NCBI GenBank assembly: GCA_017301995.1
Contig: JAFLEH010000012.1
Location: 120,052 to 184,051, forward strand
Length of the DNA stretch: 64,000 nt
Reading direction: 5' to 3'
Origin: Verrucomicrobiota bacterium
GTDB taxonomy: Bacteria; Verrucomicrobiota; Verrucomicrobiia; Verrucomicrobiales; Akkermansiaceae
The position numbers and the translations under genes are program-made. The notes under the pieces were generated by a model. That model saw nothing but the letters and a program-made list of their open reading frames with translations. It was not told the origin of the DNA and did not search any database. Positions 1 to 9,281 of this stretch are shown one piece after another. The stretch's first letter is position 1. Every line of letters starts with the position of its first letter.

Positions 1-580
1 TGCTGGCGGAAACCGTGCATTTGATCGGCCAGCCGAGCAGGTCGTTCATCACCGCCTTTTTGATCATGATGGCGGGCGCGCGCATGCCATAGAGTCCGCT
101 CTGGAAGCGGAACCAGGTGTTGAGGCGGAAGATCCGGTTGTGTTTTTCCACGGCCTTCACCATGGCGATGCCCTCGCCGATCGTGCGGCTCATCGGTTTC
201 TCGCACCAGATGTCCTTGCCCGCCTTGGCGGCGGCGATGGAAATGAGCGCGTGCCAGTGCGGCGGGGTGGCCACGTGGACGATGTCGATGTCGGGGCGGG
301 CGATGAGTTCGCGGAAATCGTGGTAGCCCTTGATGCCGTTGGCTTCGGCGTTGGCGTCTTTCATCCGGTTGGCCAGGTGGCCGGCATCCACGTCGCACAG
401 GGCGAGCAGTTTGCCGGGCATGGTCAGGTGGGAGGCGGAAATGCCGCCGCAGCCGACGATCCCGCGGGTGATGATATCGGATGGCGGCGTTTGCCCGGCG
501 AGTCCCAGCACGCGGCTGGGGACGATCTGCACGGTGGCGAGTGCGGCGATGGACTTGATGGCTTGGCGACGGGAAAACAT
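1..580 (-). CDS. Gfo/Idh/MocA family oxidoreductase, 5' part (runs off window)
   Basis: Only the first 193 codons are in the window; the gene continues past base 1. The ATG at 580 opens an N-terminus MFSRRQAIKSIAALATVQ, whose SRRQAIK followed by a hydrophobic stretch looks like a twin-arginine (Tat) signal, so the enzyme is probably exported. The start of a Rossmann fold follows (IVGCGG, then ALCDVDAG), then the family's sugar-dehydrogenase hallmark WCEKPMS at about residue 145, where the Lys of EKP contacts substrate and cofactor. Members oxidise or epimerise sugars and inositols with NAD(P). Tat-exported members are common in Planctomycetes and Verrucomicrobia. The substrate cannot be read from this fragment. 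It is divergent from rsgA across 165 bases. Confidence 0.9.
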   Translation of the reverse strand, partial: MFSRRQAIKSIAALATVQIVPSRVLGLAGQTPPSDIITRGIVGCGGISASHLTMPGKLLALCDVDAGHLANRMKDANAEANGIKGYHDFRELIARPDIDIVHVATPPHWHALISIAAAKAGKDIWCEKPMSRTIGEGIAMVKAVEKHNRIFRLNTWFRFQSGLYGMRAPAIMIKKAVMNDLLGWPIKCTVSAS

Positions 581-745
581 GGGATCAAAAGGAAGGTGCC
601 GCGATGATACTCCGATTCCGGCCCGGAGCTATCAGCAAATGTTCTGGAGCGCGGATTTTGCGGGTCGTGCCGCATGGGTCATTGGGCGTTCCTTGACTCT
701 CGCCTCGACAGCGGTGGATTGGCCGGTTACGCTTCGTTTCCGCTC

Positions 746-1849
746 ATGGATTTGGTTTCGCTCGGATGGAACACGGATTTTGAAAAGGCCTTCGCCCCCT
801 ATCAGGCGAAAGGCTGGGTTCCGGCGCGTTTGATCCGCGAGACGCCGATCAATTACTCCGCGTTTCTCGGGGACGGCGAGGAGGTCGATGTCATTCTGAG
901 CGGCCGATTGTGGCACACGGCATCGTGTGACGCCGATCTCCCGGCCGTGGGCGATTGGGTGGCGGTGGAGCTTGGAAACGAAAACCACGACCACGTGATC
1001 CGCGAACTCCTGCCGCGGCGCACTTGTTTTTGTCGGAAAATGCCCGGCAACAGCAGCCAGGCCCAGGTGATAGGCGCCAATGTGGACGTCGTCACCGTGG
1101 TCACCGACGCCGGACCGGATTTCAACCTCAGGCGGATGGAACGCTATTTCACCCTCATCGGGCGCAGCGGAGCCAAAGCGGTCGTACTGGTCAACAAATC
1201 CGATCTGTTTTCCCCCGCCGAGTGCCGCGAGGCTGCCGCCGAAATCGGCGCGCTTTGGAGCGAGGCGGCGGTCCACGTCACCAGCGCCATCAACAACCGC
1301 GGGCTGAAGGTGCTCAAATCCTACCTAACCAAAGGAACCACCATGTGCATCGTCGGTTCCAGCGGCACCGGCAAGTCCACCCTCGTCAACCAGCTCTACG
1401 GCGAGGAATGGCAGTGGACCGGCGAGGTCAACGAGACCACCGGCAAAGGCCGCCACACCACCACTTCGCGCGAACTCGTGCCGCTGCCCGGCGGCGCCAT
1501 GCTCATCGACAATCCCGGCATGCGGGAGATCCAAATGTGGACCGACGAAACCACGCTGCGCGAGAGTTTCGCTGACATCGAGGTTCTAACCGCCGGTTGC
1601 CGGTTCGCCGATTGCCGGCACCGCAAGGACGCCGGTTGCGCGGTCCGCGGCGCGATGGAGCGGGGTGGGATCGACCCCGCGCGCTACGAGAGTTTCCTGA
1701 ACCTCGAGAGCGAGATCGCCCGGCTGCGGAAACGGATGGAGAAGCGCCAGATGGCGGTGGAGCGCTGGGCCAAACGCAACAACCGGGTCAAGGCCCGCAA
1801 TTTGGCCGACCGGATCCAGTTGGAGAAAGACGACCGCGGCGAGATCTGA
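746..1849 (+). CDS. rsgA: Ribosome small-subunit-dependent GTPase A (RsgA/YjeQ)
   Basis: Cytoplasmic GTPase that checks late maturation of the 30S subunit. The circularly permuted GTPase order that defines the family is visible: G4 NKSD near residue 150, then G1 GSSGTGKST near 204, then G3 DNPG near 255. An OB-fold region precedes these, and a C-terminal zinc knuckle follows (CRFADC, H, then C, near residues 285-300). A basic C-terminal helix rich in KR closes the protein. I chose the ATG at 746, giving 367 residues; an in-frame ATG at 674 would add 24 residues that do not look conserved. No operon partner is evident. Confidence 0.93.
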   Translation: MDLVSLGWNTDFEKAFAPYQAKGWVPARLIRETPINYSAFLGDGEEVDVILSGRLWHTASCDADLPAVGDWVAVELGNENHDHVIRELLPRRTCFCRKMPGNSSQAQVIGANVDVVTVVTDAGPDFNLRRMERYFTLIGRSGAKAVVLVNKSDLFSPAECREAAAEIGALWSEAAVHVTSAINNRGLKVLKSYLTKGTTMCIVGSSGTGKSTLVNQLYGEEWQWTGEVNETTGKGRHTTTSRELVPLPGGAMLIDNPGMREIQMWTDETTLRESFADIEVLTAGCRFADCRHRKDAGCAVRGAMERGGIDPARYESFLNLESEIARLRKRMEKRQMAVERWAKRNNRVKARNLADRIQLEKDDRGEI

Positions 1850-2102
1850 CGCTAGGGTCAGAGACCGGGATGATGTCCCGGCGCGTTTGCGGTGCGGTGA
1901 TTTGCAATTAGTATGAACCCGAAATCCGAAGTTCAGGGTAGTTTGGACGCTCGATTTACCACTGAGAGACTGGGAACCACTGAGGAAACTGATTTTTGGT
2001 GAAACATGGGAAAGCACCGATTGATGAATGGGAAGGATTTCCCCCAAATCACTCAGTGGAAAAAATGGATGCACGGGTTATGCCCTTATTTGCGACCGGG
2101 AC

Positions 2103-2138
2103 AAAAAGGAGCCGCCGGGGGCACCCACCCCCGGCGGC
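2103..2138 (-). terminator. Rho-independent terminator of the type II secretion operon
   Basis: A perfect 11-bp GC stem (arms 2111-2121 and 2128-2138) with a 6-base loop. Read on the minus strand it is followed by TCC and then five T at 2107-2103. It lies about 150 bases behind the stop of gspD, the last gene of the minus-strand operon. The remainder of the gene-free stretch 1850-2288 shows no coding or RNA feature that I can support. Confidence 0.8.
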
Positions 2139-2288
2139 CAAGGTTATCAACATCAATGAACCGGAGTTTATTGAGGCTGACATTGCTGTTCACCCTTACA
2201 TGAAAACACGAACTTGCGTGCGGTCTTCAATGGCTTGGACAGCGGTGTCATGGAATCGTTCAAAGAAATTGAAGATTTTTTTCGCCTC

Positions 2289-4898
2289 CTACCGGACCTG
2301 GCTGGGGCGGATGGATTTCTTCATGGGACCGGCCGGGGTTGCGCTGGGTTGGGCGGGTATGACCGGGGCGGGCTTGGAGGCCGCCTTGTCGTTCACCGGA
2401 GCGGGATCGATCGGCGGGAGAACGTCCCGGCCGTCGGCGAAGCGGCGGGTGTCGGAAGACAGCTTGTAGCGGTCGTCGGCGTCGCGTTGGACGTAGTCGA
2501 GCGAGTTGCGGCTGTTGACGATGCTCGGTTGGAGGAAGACGAGCAACTCGGCTCGGGTGTCTTCTTTGGTGGTGGTGGAGAATAGTTTGCCGAGGACCGG
2601 GATGGAGCTGAGCAGTGGGATGCCGGATTCCCCTTCGCCGTTGCGGGCGGTGATGAGGCCGCCGAGGACGATGGTCTCGTTGTTGGGGATGGTGACGGTG
2701 GTTAGGACCTCGCGGGTGGTGATGCGGGGCACCACGAGGTCGGTTCCGTTGGCACCGGCGCCGGCAACGGTTTGGTCGCCGTTGACTTCGTCGCTGAGCA
2801 GCGAGATTTGCAGGGTGATTTCGTGCTCCGAATTGATCAGCGGGATCACCTCCAGGCGCAGGACGACGTCCTGGTATTGGATCTGGGTGCTTCCGCCGCC
2901 TTGGTAGTAGCTGTTCGAGTTGGTGGGAATGGCGATGCGCTCGCCCGAGGAAATGATGCCCTTCTGGTTGTTGGCGGTGAAAATGCTGGGGCGGGCGAGG
3001 ACGGTGAAGTCTCCCTTGTCCTGGAGGGCCTTCATGTAAACGTGGAGGTCTTCGCCGATCTTGCCGTAGAGGCGCAGACCGCCGCCGCCTCCGAGGGTGC
3101 CGCGGTTGAAGGTGGTGGTCGTGGTGGTGGTGCCGGTCGTGGTGTTCTGCGGGTCGATCGGGATGATCGGGCCGAAGCCGCCGCCGCCGCGGGTGAGCAG
3201 GTCGCCACCGAGGAAGAGGTAGTCCATGCCATACTCCATGTTGTCGGTCAGATTGAGCTGGCCGATGACGGTGGAAATCATCACTTGGTCGGCTTTCACG
3301 TCGATTTGGTCGAGCAGGCGTTCGACGATTTCGAGGCCGGAGGGCGGTCCTTGGACGACGATCGAGTTGGTGATGTTGTCGGCGACGAGGAGGGTGCGGC
3401 CGACGAGGCGGGATTCGGGTGCGGTGGAAACATTCGGGTCGCCTAGGGAGGTGCCGCCAGCCATGCCGCCGCCGCCGCCGAAGGACGATTGGCCGCCGCC
3501 GCCGAAGGAATTGTTGCCCATGGAGGTGTTGCCGAAGCTCGAGTTGCGGCTGGACGAGCCGGATGTGCGGGAGCCGGAGGTTCGGCTGCTGGTCGAGGAG
3601 TTGCGGCTGGATTGGGACTGCCCGGGTTGGCCGGTGGCGCCGCCACCTGTGGCACCTTCGCCGGTGCCGGTGAAGGCGCGGGTGAGGGCGTTTTCGGCGA
3701 CGGGTAGGAAGTCCGCTACAGCGAGGAAGCGGAGTTTCCGGCGGAGGAAGGTTTTCTCGGAGGTTTCGATGTCGAACTCACGGACGAGGCCTTCGACGAA
3801 GAGGATATCGACCGGCCGCCCCATGGCGAAAACCCGGTTGGTCCGGGGTTCCGGGACGATCTGGACGGGGGTGTCCACAGTGGTGGCGGCACCGCCGGCG
3901 ATGGCGACGTTGGTTGCGGGTTGGGGAGCGCCTGGCACCGGGGTTGGGGTGGGGGACCCCGCGCGCTGGACGGATGTGGACCGCTGGGCCTGCTGCTGGC
4001 TGTTGAGCAGCTCGTTGAGGGTGGTGGAAAGCTCGGTGACGTCGGCGTATTTCACCGAGATGAAGCGCGTGGCGATCTGGTCGTCCGGCTTGTCGATTTC
4101 CGCTTTCAGTTTGATGAGACGGCGGATGAGGGAGGTGTTTTCGGTGATGATGACCGATCCGTTCATTGGGGCGATGGAACCGTAGGTGCCGAACTGCCCG
4201 ATGATCTGGGTGAACGCCTGGGCGGCGGTCTCCGGCTTGATGTGCTTGAAGGTCATCACGTAGGAAATGACCTTGTCGCCTTCCGGGAGTTCGCTGGCCT
4301 CGTTGTACACGTCATAGCCGTCGCCTTGGGGGCGTTTCACGTCGAGGATTTCCAGTTTGGGATCTTCGGCGTCCTGCACGAAGACAAAGCCTTCGAGGTT
4401 GGCGGCTTTGCGGAGCAGCTTGGCGGCTTGCGAGTAGGTGAGGGGATCTTCCTTGCTGGCATCCTGCACGAACGAGAACTCGGCGGCGGATGCGGCGGCG
4501 ACGACGATGATCCGCTTCCCGGTGAAACTGCGGTAAAGGGCGGCGAGTTCGGTGCCGTTGAGGGTGGGGTACTCGATGGGTTCCGTGATGACGTTTTCAC
4601 CGATGGGGATGCCGGGTTTTGCGGCGGGAACAACGACCGGGTTCACGGGTGGGCGGTTGGCGCCGCCTGGGAGCGTTCCGGGAGGCACAGCCCCGGGCGT
4701 CGTTGGGCGTCCGGGGATGCCGCCGGGCACGGTTGGTGTGGGAACCGGCGGATTCGGCACTGTGGGTGTAGGAGTGGGGGCCGCTGGAGCGGGGGGTGGA
4801 GTCGGTGTTGGCGTGGGTGTCGGAGCGGGGACCGGCGCTTGGGCGGCGGCGAGCGATAGAACCACGGGGAGCGGGAGCAGGCGGCTGAATAGGGACAT
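2289..4898 (-). CDS. gspD: Type II secretion/pilus secretin GspD
   Basis: Outer-membrane secretin, 869 residues, that forms the exit channel of a type II secretion or type IV pilus-like machine. An N-terminal signal peptide (MSLFSRLLPLPVVLSLAAAQ) is followed by an unusual Pro/Thr-rich stretch to about residue 95. Periplasmic N0/N1/N2-like domains follow (about 100-390), then a Ser/Gly-rich linker (about 425-485), a further N-domain, and the secretin beta-barrel domain (about 590-800). The secretin signature is clear: PRITTREVLTTVTIPNNET followed by VLGGLI and IPLLSSIPVLGKLFS. It is the last gene of the operon that starts at gspG, 63 bases behind the GspC-like gene. The low-complexity N-terminus and linker are atypical in length. 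Confidence 0.93.
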   Translation of the reverse strand: MSLFSRLLPLPVVLSLAAAQAPVPAPTPTPTPTPPPAPAAPTPTPTVPNPPVPTPTVPGGIPGRPTTPGAVPPGTLPGGANRPPVNPVVVPAAKPGIPIGENVITEPIEYPTLNGTELAALYRSFTGKRIIVVAAASAAEFSFVQDASKEDPLTYSQAAKLLRKAANLEGFVFVQDAEDPKLEILDVKRPQGDGYDVYNEASELPEGDKVISYVMTFKHIKPETAAQAFTQIIGQFGTYGSIAPMNGSVIITENTSLIRRLIKLKAEIDKPDDQIATRFISVKYADVTELSTTLNELLNSQQQAQRSTSVQRAGSPTPTPVPGAPQPATNVAIAGGAATTVDTPVQIVPEPRTNRVFAMGRPVDILFVEGLVREFDIETSEKTFLRRKLRFLAVADFLPVAENALTRAFTGTGEGATGGGATGQPGQSQSSRNSSTSSRTSGSRTSGSSSRNSSFGNTSMGNNSFGGGGQSSFGGGGGMAGGTSLGDPNVSTAPESRLVGRTLLVADNITNSIVVQGPPSGLEIVERLLDQIDVKADQVMISTVIGQLNLTDNMEYGMDYLFLGGDLLTRGGGGFGPIIPIDPQNTTTGTTTTTTTFNRGTLGGGGGLRLYGKIGEDLHVYMKALQDKGDFTVLARPSIFTANNQKGIISSGERIAIPTNSNSYYQGGGSTQIQYQDVVLRLEVIPLINSEHEITLQISLLSDEVNGDQTVAGAGANGTDLVVPRITTREVLTTVTIPNNETIVLGGLITARNGEGESGIPLLSSIPVLGKLFSTTTKEDTRAELLVFLQPSIVNSRNSLDYVQRDADDRYKLSSDTRRFADGRDVLPPIDPAPVNDKAASKPAPVIPAQPSATPAGPMKKSIRPSQVR

Positions 4899-4961
4899 GG
4901 AGGCGGTTGGATGGAGACTGGAAGAAAGGAGGGGAACCGGGAGTGTTTATATTAGATCGGA

Positions 4962-5654
4962 TTACCGGCCGGGCGGGCGGCCCCGGTTGCTGGAGCCCCG
5001 GCTGTCGGGGCGGGAGGAGGAACTTCCCGGTCGGCTGCCGGGGAACCCGCGGTTGCCGCCAGTGGAGGAGGAGGGGAGGGGAATCGCGCCGGGGGTGGCT
5101 CCGGGAACACCGGGAGTCACAACCCGCTGGCGGGGTTGGCGGATGCCGTCCGGGGTGCCGGGTTGGCCGGGAATCGTCGGCTGGCCGGGGATTTGCTGCG
5201 GCTGGGCACCGGGTTGCTGCTGCTTCTGCGGCTGGGGAGTTTTCGGAGCCGAGGAGATTTTCTCGTCGTAGGTGATGGTGCCGGCCACGCTGCCTTTTTT
5301 GATGTGGACCACGGTGCCGAGCCGGTTGATGGGGTCGCGCTCGACTTTTTCCACCTTGTATTCGGTGGAGCGGGCGGTGTTGATGATTTCGGTCTCCTCG
5401 GGGTGCTTTTTATCGGTGACGACCGTGATGAGGTAGCCGCCCCCGGCGAGCGGTGAGATGCCGCGCAGGGCCATGTCCTCGAAGGGGTTCTTTTCCGGGA
5501 TGGGAACTTCAGTGATAGGTTTGGTGGTGAACGGCGACTCGTTCCAGAGCGGAGAGTAACGCGTTTGCGGGACCTTTTTCGGCACCTCGATGGCGGAGGC
5601 GAGGGTGGTGAGGGCGGCGAGGAAAGCGGCCGCGAGCGTGAGGCTGGCATTCAT
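4962..5654 (-). CDS. Periplasmic type II secretion-associated protein (GspC/PilP-like position)
   Basis: 230 residues from the ATG at 5654. A signal peptide or anchor (MNASLTLAAAFLAALTTLASA) precedes a small domain (about 30-135) with a beta-rich pattern ending near GTVVHIKKGSVAGTITYDE. The last 90 residues are Pro/Gln/Gly/Ser-rich low complexity. It sits between the PilO/GspM-like gene (5-base gap) and gspD. Together with the exported N-terminus, that position suggests a periplasmic link between the inner-membrane complex and the secretin, as GspC or PilP provide. Sequence similarity to either is not obvious to me, so the role is inferred from context only. Confidence 0.7.
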   Translation of the reverse strand: MNASLTLAAAFLAALTTLASAIEVPKKVPQTRYSPLWNESPFTTKPITEVPIPEKNPFEDMALRGISPLAGGGYLITVVTDKKHPEETEIINTARSTEYKVEKVERDPINRLGTVVHIKKGSVAGTITYDEKISSAPKTPQPQKQQQPGAQPQQIPGQPTIPGQPGTPDGIRQPRQRVVTPGVPGATPGAIPLPSSSTGGNRGFPGSRPGSSSSRPDSRGSSNRGRPPGR

Positions 5655-5659
5655 GGCGG

Positions 5660-6193
5660 TTAGGATTCGGGGCTGGCGGGGACGAACCACTGTTCGACGA
5701 TGGCGGTGCAGTCGATCTTGGTGTCGTCTTCCTTGTTCGGTGAAAGGCGGATGAAGGTGACGGCGCGGAATTTTTCGATGTCGTTGAGGCGGTCGAACCA
5801 ACGGTAGAGTGCCTGCTCGGTACCGGTGATGACGAACTGGTATTTCACCCGGTGGTAGTTGGGTCCGGTGGTATCCGGTTCAAAGCCCTTCTGGCTCTTG
5901 ACCGTGAGTCCGGCTCCGGTGGCCTCTTTTTCGGCGAATTCCTGCAGCGTGCTCTGGACGATTTGGAAATCGCTGGGGCCGATCTTCCGGGCATTGATCC
6001 ACTCCATGGCCGGGGCGACTTCCTCGCGGCTGGAGCTGATCATCTCGGCCGCCTTGAGTTTGTTCTTCGCCTGGGCGTTGGCACCTTCGATCGCGGCTTT
6101 CTGGCCGGCGTAGTACTTGAAGCCCAGCAGGTTGAGGATGGCGAATCCCCCGAGGGCGAACAGGATCAAGAGATTTTTCTCGCGAGGTGACAC
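5660..6193 (-). CDS. PilO/GspM-like inner-membrane assembly protein
   Basis: 177 residues. A short cytoplasmic start (MSPREKNLL) leads into one membrane helix (ILFALGGFAILNLLGF), then a charged helix that probably forms a coiled coil (about 30-75), then a small ferredoxin-like alpha/beta domain ending at IVEQWFVP. This bitopic plan is typical of GspM and PilO, which pair with GspL or PilN to anchor the cytoplasmic ATPase to the pseudopilus base. The neighbouring GspL-like and secretin genes support this. The exact orthologue (GspM or PilO) cannot be decided by eye. Confidence 0.75.
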   Translation of the reverse strand: MSPREKNLLILFALGGFAILNLLGFKYYAGQKAAIEGANAQAKNKLKAAEMISSSREEVAPAMEWINARKIGPSDFQIVQSTLQEFAEKEATGAGLTVKSQKGFEPDTTGPNYHRVKYQFVITGTEQALYRWFDRLNDIEKFRAVTFIRLSPNKEDDTKIDCTAIVEQWFVPASPES

Positions 6194-6262
6194 GGTGTGA
6201 GGAGTGGGAAGGGGATGCGTGTGAGTAAAACCGCCGGAACGGCGATTTGTCGCCGGGTTGGA

Positions 6263-7492
6263 TCAGTTTTTGGGCGGGGCGGCGTTGTAGGTGAATTCCC
6301 AGCCGCCTTTGCTCTGGCTGGCGGCGGGAACCTGCCACTTGTAGCGGGAAAGATCCTTGCTGCGGGTGAGGGCCAGGCTGAAATTGCTGACCGCCGACTG
6401 TTGTTGGGCCTCGCCGACGAGCGTGACCTCATCGGCAGTGATTTCCGCGGATTTCAGGCGGAGTCCGCCGGCCTTCGGGATGCACTTGTGGATCAGATAG
6501 AGCGTTTCGATGGGGGAATACTGGGTTTCCACCGCGTGGGAGAGTTCGTTCCAGCGGCCGAGGAACGTTTGGTATTCCTCGGCGTCCGGCGCGAGTTGCT
6601 TGGCGCGCTGGAGGTATTGCTTGGTCTGCTGGCTGGTTTTCCAGAGACCCTGTGCGAAATAGCCGATGACGCCGAGATAGGCCAGGGCGATGGCGGCGGC
6701 GGTGGCGATGATGGTGCGGCGCTTCTGGGCGGCGCGGCGGGCGGCGCGGACGTCGGCCGGGAGCAGCTTGCTGCGCGGGGTGGGTAGCACCGGAGCGGGG
6801 CGCGGGTCCGCATGGATCCGGCAGCGGAAGGCCGACGAAATCGCGGTGGTGTCAGGTGCCTCCGACGCCCACACATAGATCGTGGTGGGCTCGAGTTCCA
6901 TGCCCTGAAGAGAAAGCTGGATCTGGGCGAGGCGGATTTCGCGGACCAGTTCGTCACCGGGGTCCGGGGTGGAAACCGAGGTGGCCTGGCAATAGACGGT
7001 TTTCCCCTGATGGTGGAAGGCGAAGACCCAGCGACCGAACTCCTGCCAGATGGTGAGGCACTCGCCGGTGGTGGGGAAGGCGCGGGCGGAAACATCGAAC
7101 TCCTTGGGGCTGCGGGTGGGCAGATCGCCCTCGGCGGGCGGGCGGAGGTGGATGGCGAGCAGCGCGGTGGACTCACCCTCGCGGGCGATCACGAAGGTGT
7201 CCGTGAGCTGGCCGGCCATCGGGTCCGGGCGGAGGCCGAGGCGTTCCGCATGCATCGAGGCCAGCTCGGGAAACAGCGATTCGTCCTCGGTGGTCACCTT
7301 GAGCGGGACGGCGGTGATGCTTTTCACCGGGAAAAGCAGGCTCACATCGCCGGCGGGCAGGGTGGTTAGGTCGCCGGCGCGGGTGATGTTGGTGGCTTCA
7401 TGGAGCGCGAAGCCCGAATCGGCCTGGCCGGTCCAGATTTCCCAACCGGCGCTGCCGGGGACGAGGAGGATTTTGTTGGAGGGTTTGCTCAC
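6263..7492 (-). CDS. GspL-like (PilM-PilN type) inner-membrane platform protein
   Basis: 409 residues. The first 225 are a cytoplasmic region with the actin-like flavour of GspL/PilM (ILLVPGSAGWEIWTG; TIYVWASEAP). A basic stretch and one membrane helix follow at about 265-285 (TIIATAAAIALAYLGVIGYF), then a periplasmic coiled region and a ferredoxin-like domain (SAEITADEVTLVGEAQQQSA). This matches GspL, a fusion of PilM- and PilN-like parts, which would recruit the ATPase GspE. Its start overlaps the gspK stop by 4 bases, indicating translational coupling. Divergence is high, so the assignment leans on architecture and context. Confidence 0.75.
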   Translation of the reverse strand: MSKPSNKILLVPGSAGWEIWTGQADSGFALHEATNITRAGDLTTLPAGDVSLLFPVKSITAVPLKVTTEDESLFPELASMHAERLGLRPDPMAGQLTDTFVIAREGESTALLAIHLRPPAEGDLPTRSPKEFDVSARAFPTTGECLTIWQEFGRWVFAFHHQGKTVYCQATSVSTPDPGDELVREIRLAQIQLSLQGMELEPTTIYVWASEAPDTTAISSAFRCRIHADPRPAPVLPTPRSKLLPADVRAARRAAQKRRTIIATAAAIALAYLGVIGYFAQGLWKTSQQTKQYLQRAKQLAPDAEEYQTFLGRWNELSHAVETQYSPIETLYLIHKCIPKAGGLRLKSAEITADEVTLVGEAQQQSAVSNFSLALTRSKDLSRYKWQVPAASQSKGGWEFTYNAAPPKN

Positions 7493-8430
7493 GGGATGAT
7501 TTCTTCGATGCGTTCGAGAAGGGCGGGGTTGCCGCTGCGGTTGCGGACGATGACGGTGATGCGGCGCTTGGCGCCTTCGGTATAGCCGGTGCTTTCGATG
7601 CGGGTGGTGGTGTCGTTGACGGTTAGGCGTCCGGCGAGTTGGGGCGCCATGTTGGTGTTTAATCCGATCAGGTCAAGCGCCGCGTTGACATCGGTGAACG
7701 GCGCGTCGTCCTCGGTGTCGCGGACACCGTCCGGGCCGCAGACGGTTTCCGGGATGAGCTGGGCCAACTCGAGTTGGCATCCGGTGGCCGCGGCGATCAG
7801 CTCGGCGGGCGCGTCGTTGAGGTCGAGCTTGCCGCCGCTCCAGATGGTGAACCAGTTCCGCCAATCCGGACGGACGGCCTCCACCATTTCCATGCCGCGG
7901 ACGAGGTTCACTTCGTCGAGATTGTAAAACGGATGGTTGAAAGGCTGGTTGAGGCGGCCGAGGTCTTCATACCAGGATTTTTCGGCGCCGTTGAGGTTGG
8001 CCTCGTCATCGGCGTCCACCCAGTCGGCGAGGGCGTCGGTGACCGCTTGGGCGGCGTCGAGTTCGAGGCCCCAACCGATGAAAATGTCGCGGATGAAATC
8101 CTTGTCGTTGCCGAGCAGGATGGCGTTGATATTGAAGCGCGACCCTTCCGAAATGATGCGCACGTCGAATCCGCCGCCGGCCGCTTCGTCGAACTGGTGG
8201 AGCAGAACCGGTTCGGTGCGTTTCACGACCGGATTGCAGCCCACGGCGATGCCCATTTCCGCGAACTGCCGGGCGCGGGAGCCGTGGACTTTGGAAGATG
8301 CGATCTGCATGTCGAACGAGATCACGCGCAGGGCCACCATGGAGGCCATGCCCAGAATCGCGATGAGCCAGAGCACGGCGATCATCGCGATGCCGGGGCG
8401 GTGGCTGGCATGTCGGGTCGGGGAATTCAT
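7489..8430 (-). CDS. gspK: Type II secretion minor pseudopilin GspK
   Basis: 313 residues from the ATG at 8430. The prepilin-like N-terminus reads HRPGIAMIAVLWLIAILGM, with likely cleavage after Gly. It lacks the Glu at mature position 5, which is normal for GspK, the tip subunit. The large globular domain carries the acidic GspK-type region (DALADWVDADDEANLNGAEKS) and a helix-hairpin-helix-like part (LDLNDAPAELIAAATG). GspK caps the pseudopilus with GspI and GspJ. The start codon overlaps the gspJ stop (ATGA at 8427-8430), so the genes are translationally coupled. A longer in-frame reading upstream is out of frame with gspJ and lacks conserved character. Confidence 0.88.
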   Translation of the reverse strand: MNSPTRHASHRPGIAMIAVLWLIAILGMASMVALRVISFDMQIASSKVHGSRARQFAEMGIAVGCNPVVKRTEPVLLHQFDEAAGGGFDVRIISEGSRFNINAILLGNDKDFIRDIFIGWGLELDAAQAVTDALADWVDADDEANLNGAEKSWYEDLGRLNQPFNHPFYNLDEVNLVRGMEMVEAVRPDWRNWFTIWSGGKLDLNDAPAELIAAATGCQLELAQLIPETVCGPDGVRDTEDDAPFTDVNAALDLIGLNTNMAPQLAGRLTVNDTTTRIESTGYTEGAKRRITVIVRNRSGNPALLERIEEIIP

Positions 8431-9281
8431 CTGCCGGGTCGTGAGCCGCCGCCACCCGGAGTGACGGGGCCGATTGGAATGTTGATATTGCCGCCGCCGC
8501 CGGGACGCCCTCCGCCACCGCCGCCACCTTGACCGCCCCCACCCGTGCCGCCGCCGCCAACGCCGCCGCCCGGGATCGTGGTGGTGCCTTGGTTGGTCTG
8601 GTTCTGGAGATTCTGGCGGAGGACGACTTCCGGATTTTGCTTCGGCGAAATCCAGAAAACGTGCCGGATTTCGCCGCCGCGGGCGCCGAAGGCCATGAGC
8701 AGTTCGATTTGGAGCGGCATCCGGCCCTGAATGTCCCATTCGTTGAGCCACTCCGAGGGATCGCGACCGTCGAGCACCCGCCATTCGAAGTAGGCCAGAT
8801 CGCTGAGCAGCTCGATTTCCGCGAAGGGTTCGGTGCTCAGGGTGGTGGTGCCGTTCGTCGGGGCCTCGGAGTCTTCCAGAATCTCGTTTTCGTAATACCG
8901 GAGCACGACGGATAGGAAACCCGACCGCCGCCGGACGGTGGAAAGCTGGACCGCTTTGGCGACGCGCGGCTGGCCGCCCCAGGTGAAACTGAGCGGGACT
9001 TTCTGGATGGTGAGGTCGGAAATCACCTGGCCGCCGCTTTGTTGGTAGTGGAGATCGAAGCGGGCGTTGCCGGGCAGCGAGGAGAACCGTTTTCCCAACA
9101 ATTCGAAAAACGCCTGCTGGAGCATCTCCTCGTTCTGGGTATCGACCACCGTCTGGCCCAACGCGAGCGAGGCGCGGGTCAGCGTGAACACCATGCCGAT
9201 GAGCATGGCGATCAGGCCGACGGCGAGCACCACCTCAAGGAGGGTGAACCCGGAGCGGCGTTGGATCGGGGAAACTCTCAT
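8427..9281 (-). CDS. gspJ: Type II secretion minor pseudopilin GspJ
   Basis: 284 residues. A class III prepilin signal, RRSGFTLLEVVLAVGLIAML, has cleavage expected between G and F and Glu at mature position 5. The globular domain runs to about residue 235. The last 50 residues are almost pure Gly/Pro low complexity, which is not part of ordinary GspJ proteins. It overlaps gspI upstream and gspK downstream by ATGA junctions. The order gspG-H-I-J-K and the length support GspJ over other minor pseudopilins. Confidence 0.85.
   Translation of the reverse strand: MRVSPIQRRSGFTLLEVVLAVGLIAMLIGMVFTLTRASLALGQTVVDTQNEEMLQQAFFELLGKRFSSLPGNARFDLHYQQSGGQVISDLTIQKVPLSFTWGGQPRVAKAVQLSTVRRRSGFLSVVLRYYENEILEDSEAPTNGTTTLSTEPFAEIELLSDLAYFEWRVLDGRDPSEWLNEWDIQGRMPLQIELLMAFGARGGEIRHVFWISPKQNPEVVLRQNLQNQTNQGTTTIPGGGVGGGGTGGGGQGGGGGGGRPGGGGNINIPIGPVTPGGGGSRPGR

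Noticed and set aside
1996..2469. Plus-strand frame of 157 codons between rsgA and gspD
   Set aside because: It crosses the terminator hairpin and the end of gspD and has no protein-like features.
2772..3446. Plus-strand open frame of 224 codons inside gspD
   Set aside because: Gly/Val/Asp-rich antisense shadow of the secretin gene with no recognisable domain; gspD on the other strand has clear motifs.
4552..5271. Plus-strand Gly/Pro-rich frame of 239 codons
   Set aside because: It is the antisense of the Pro-rich ends of gspD and the GspC-like gene; low complexity only.
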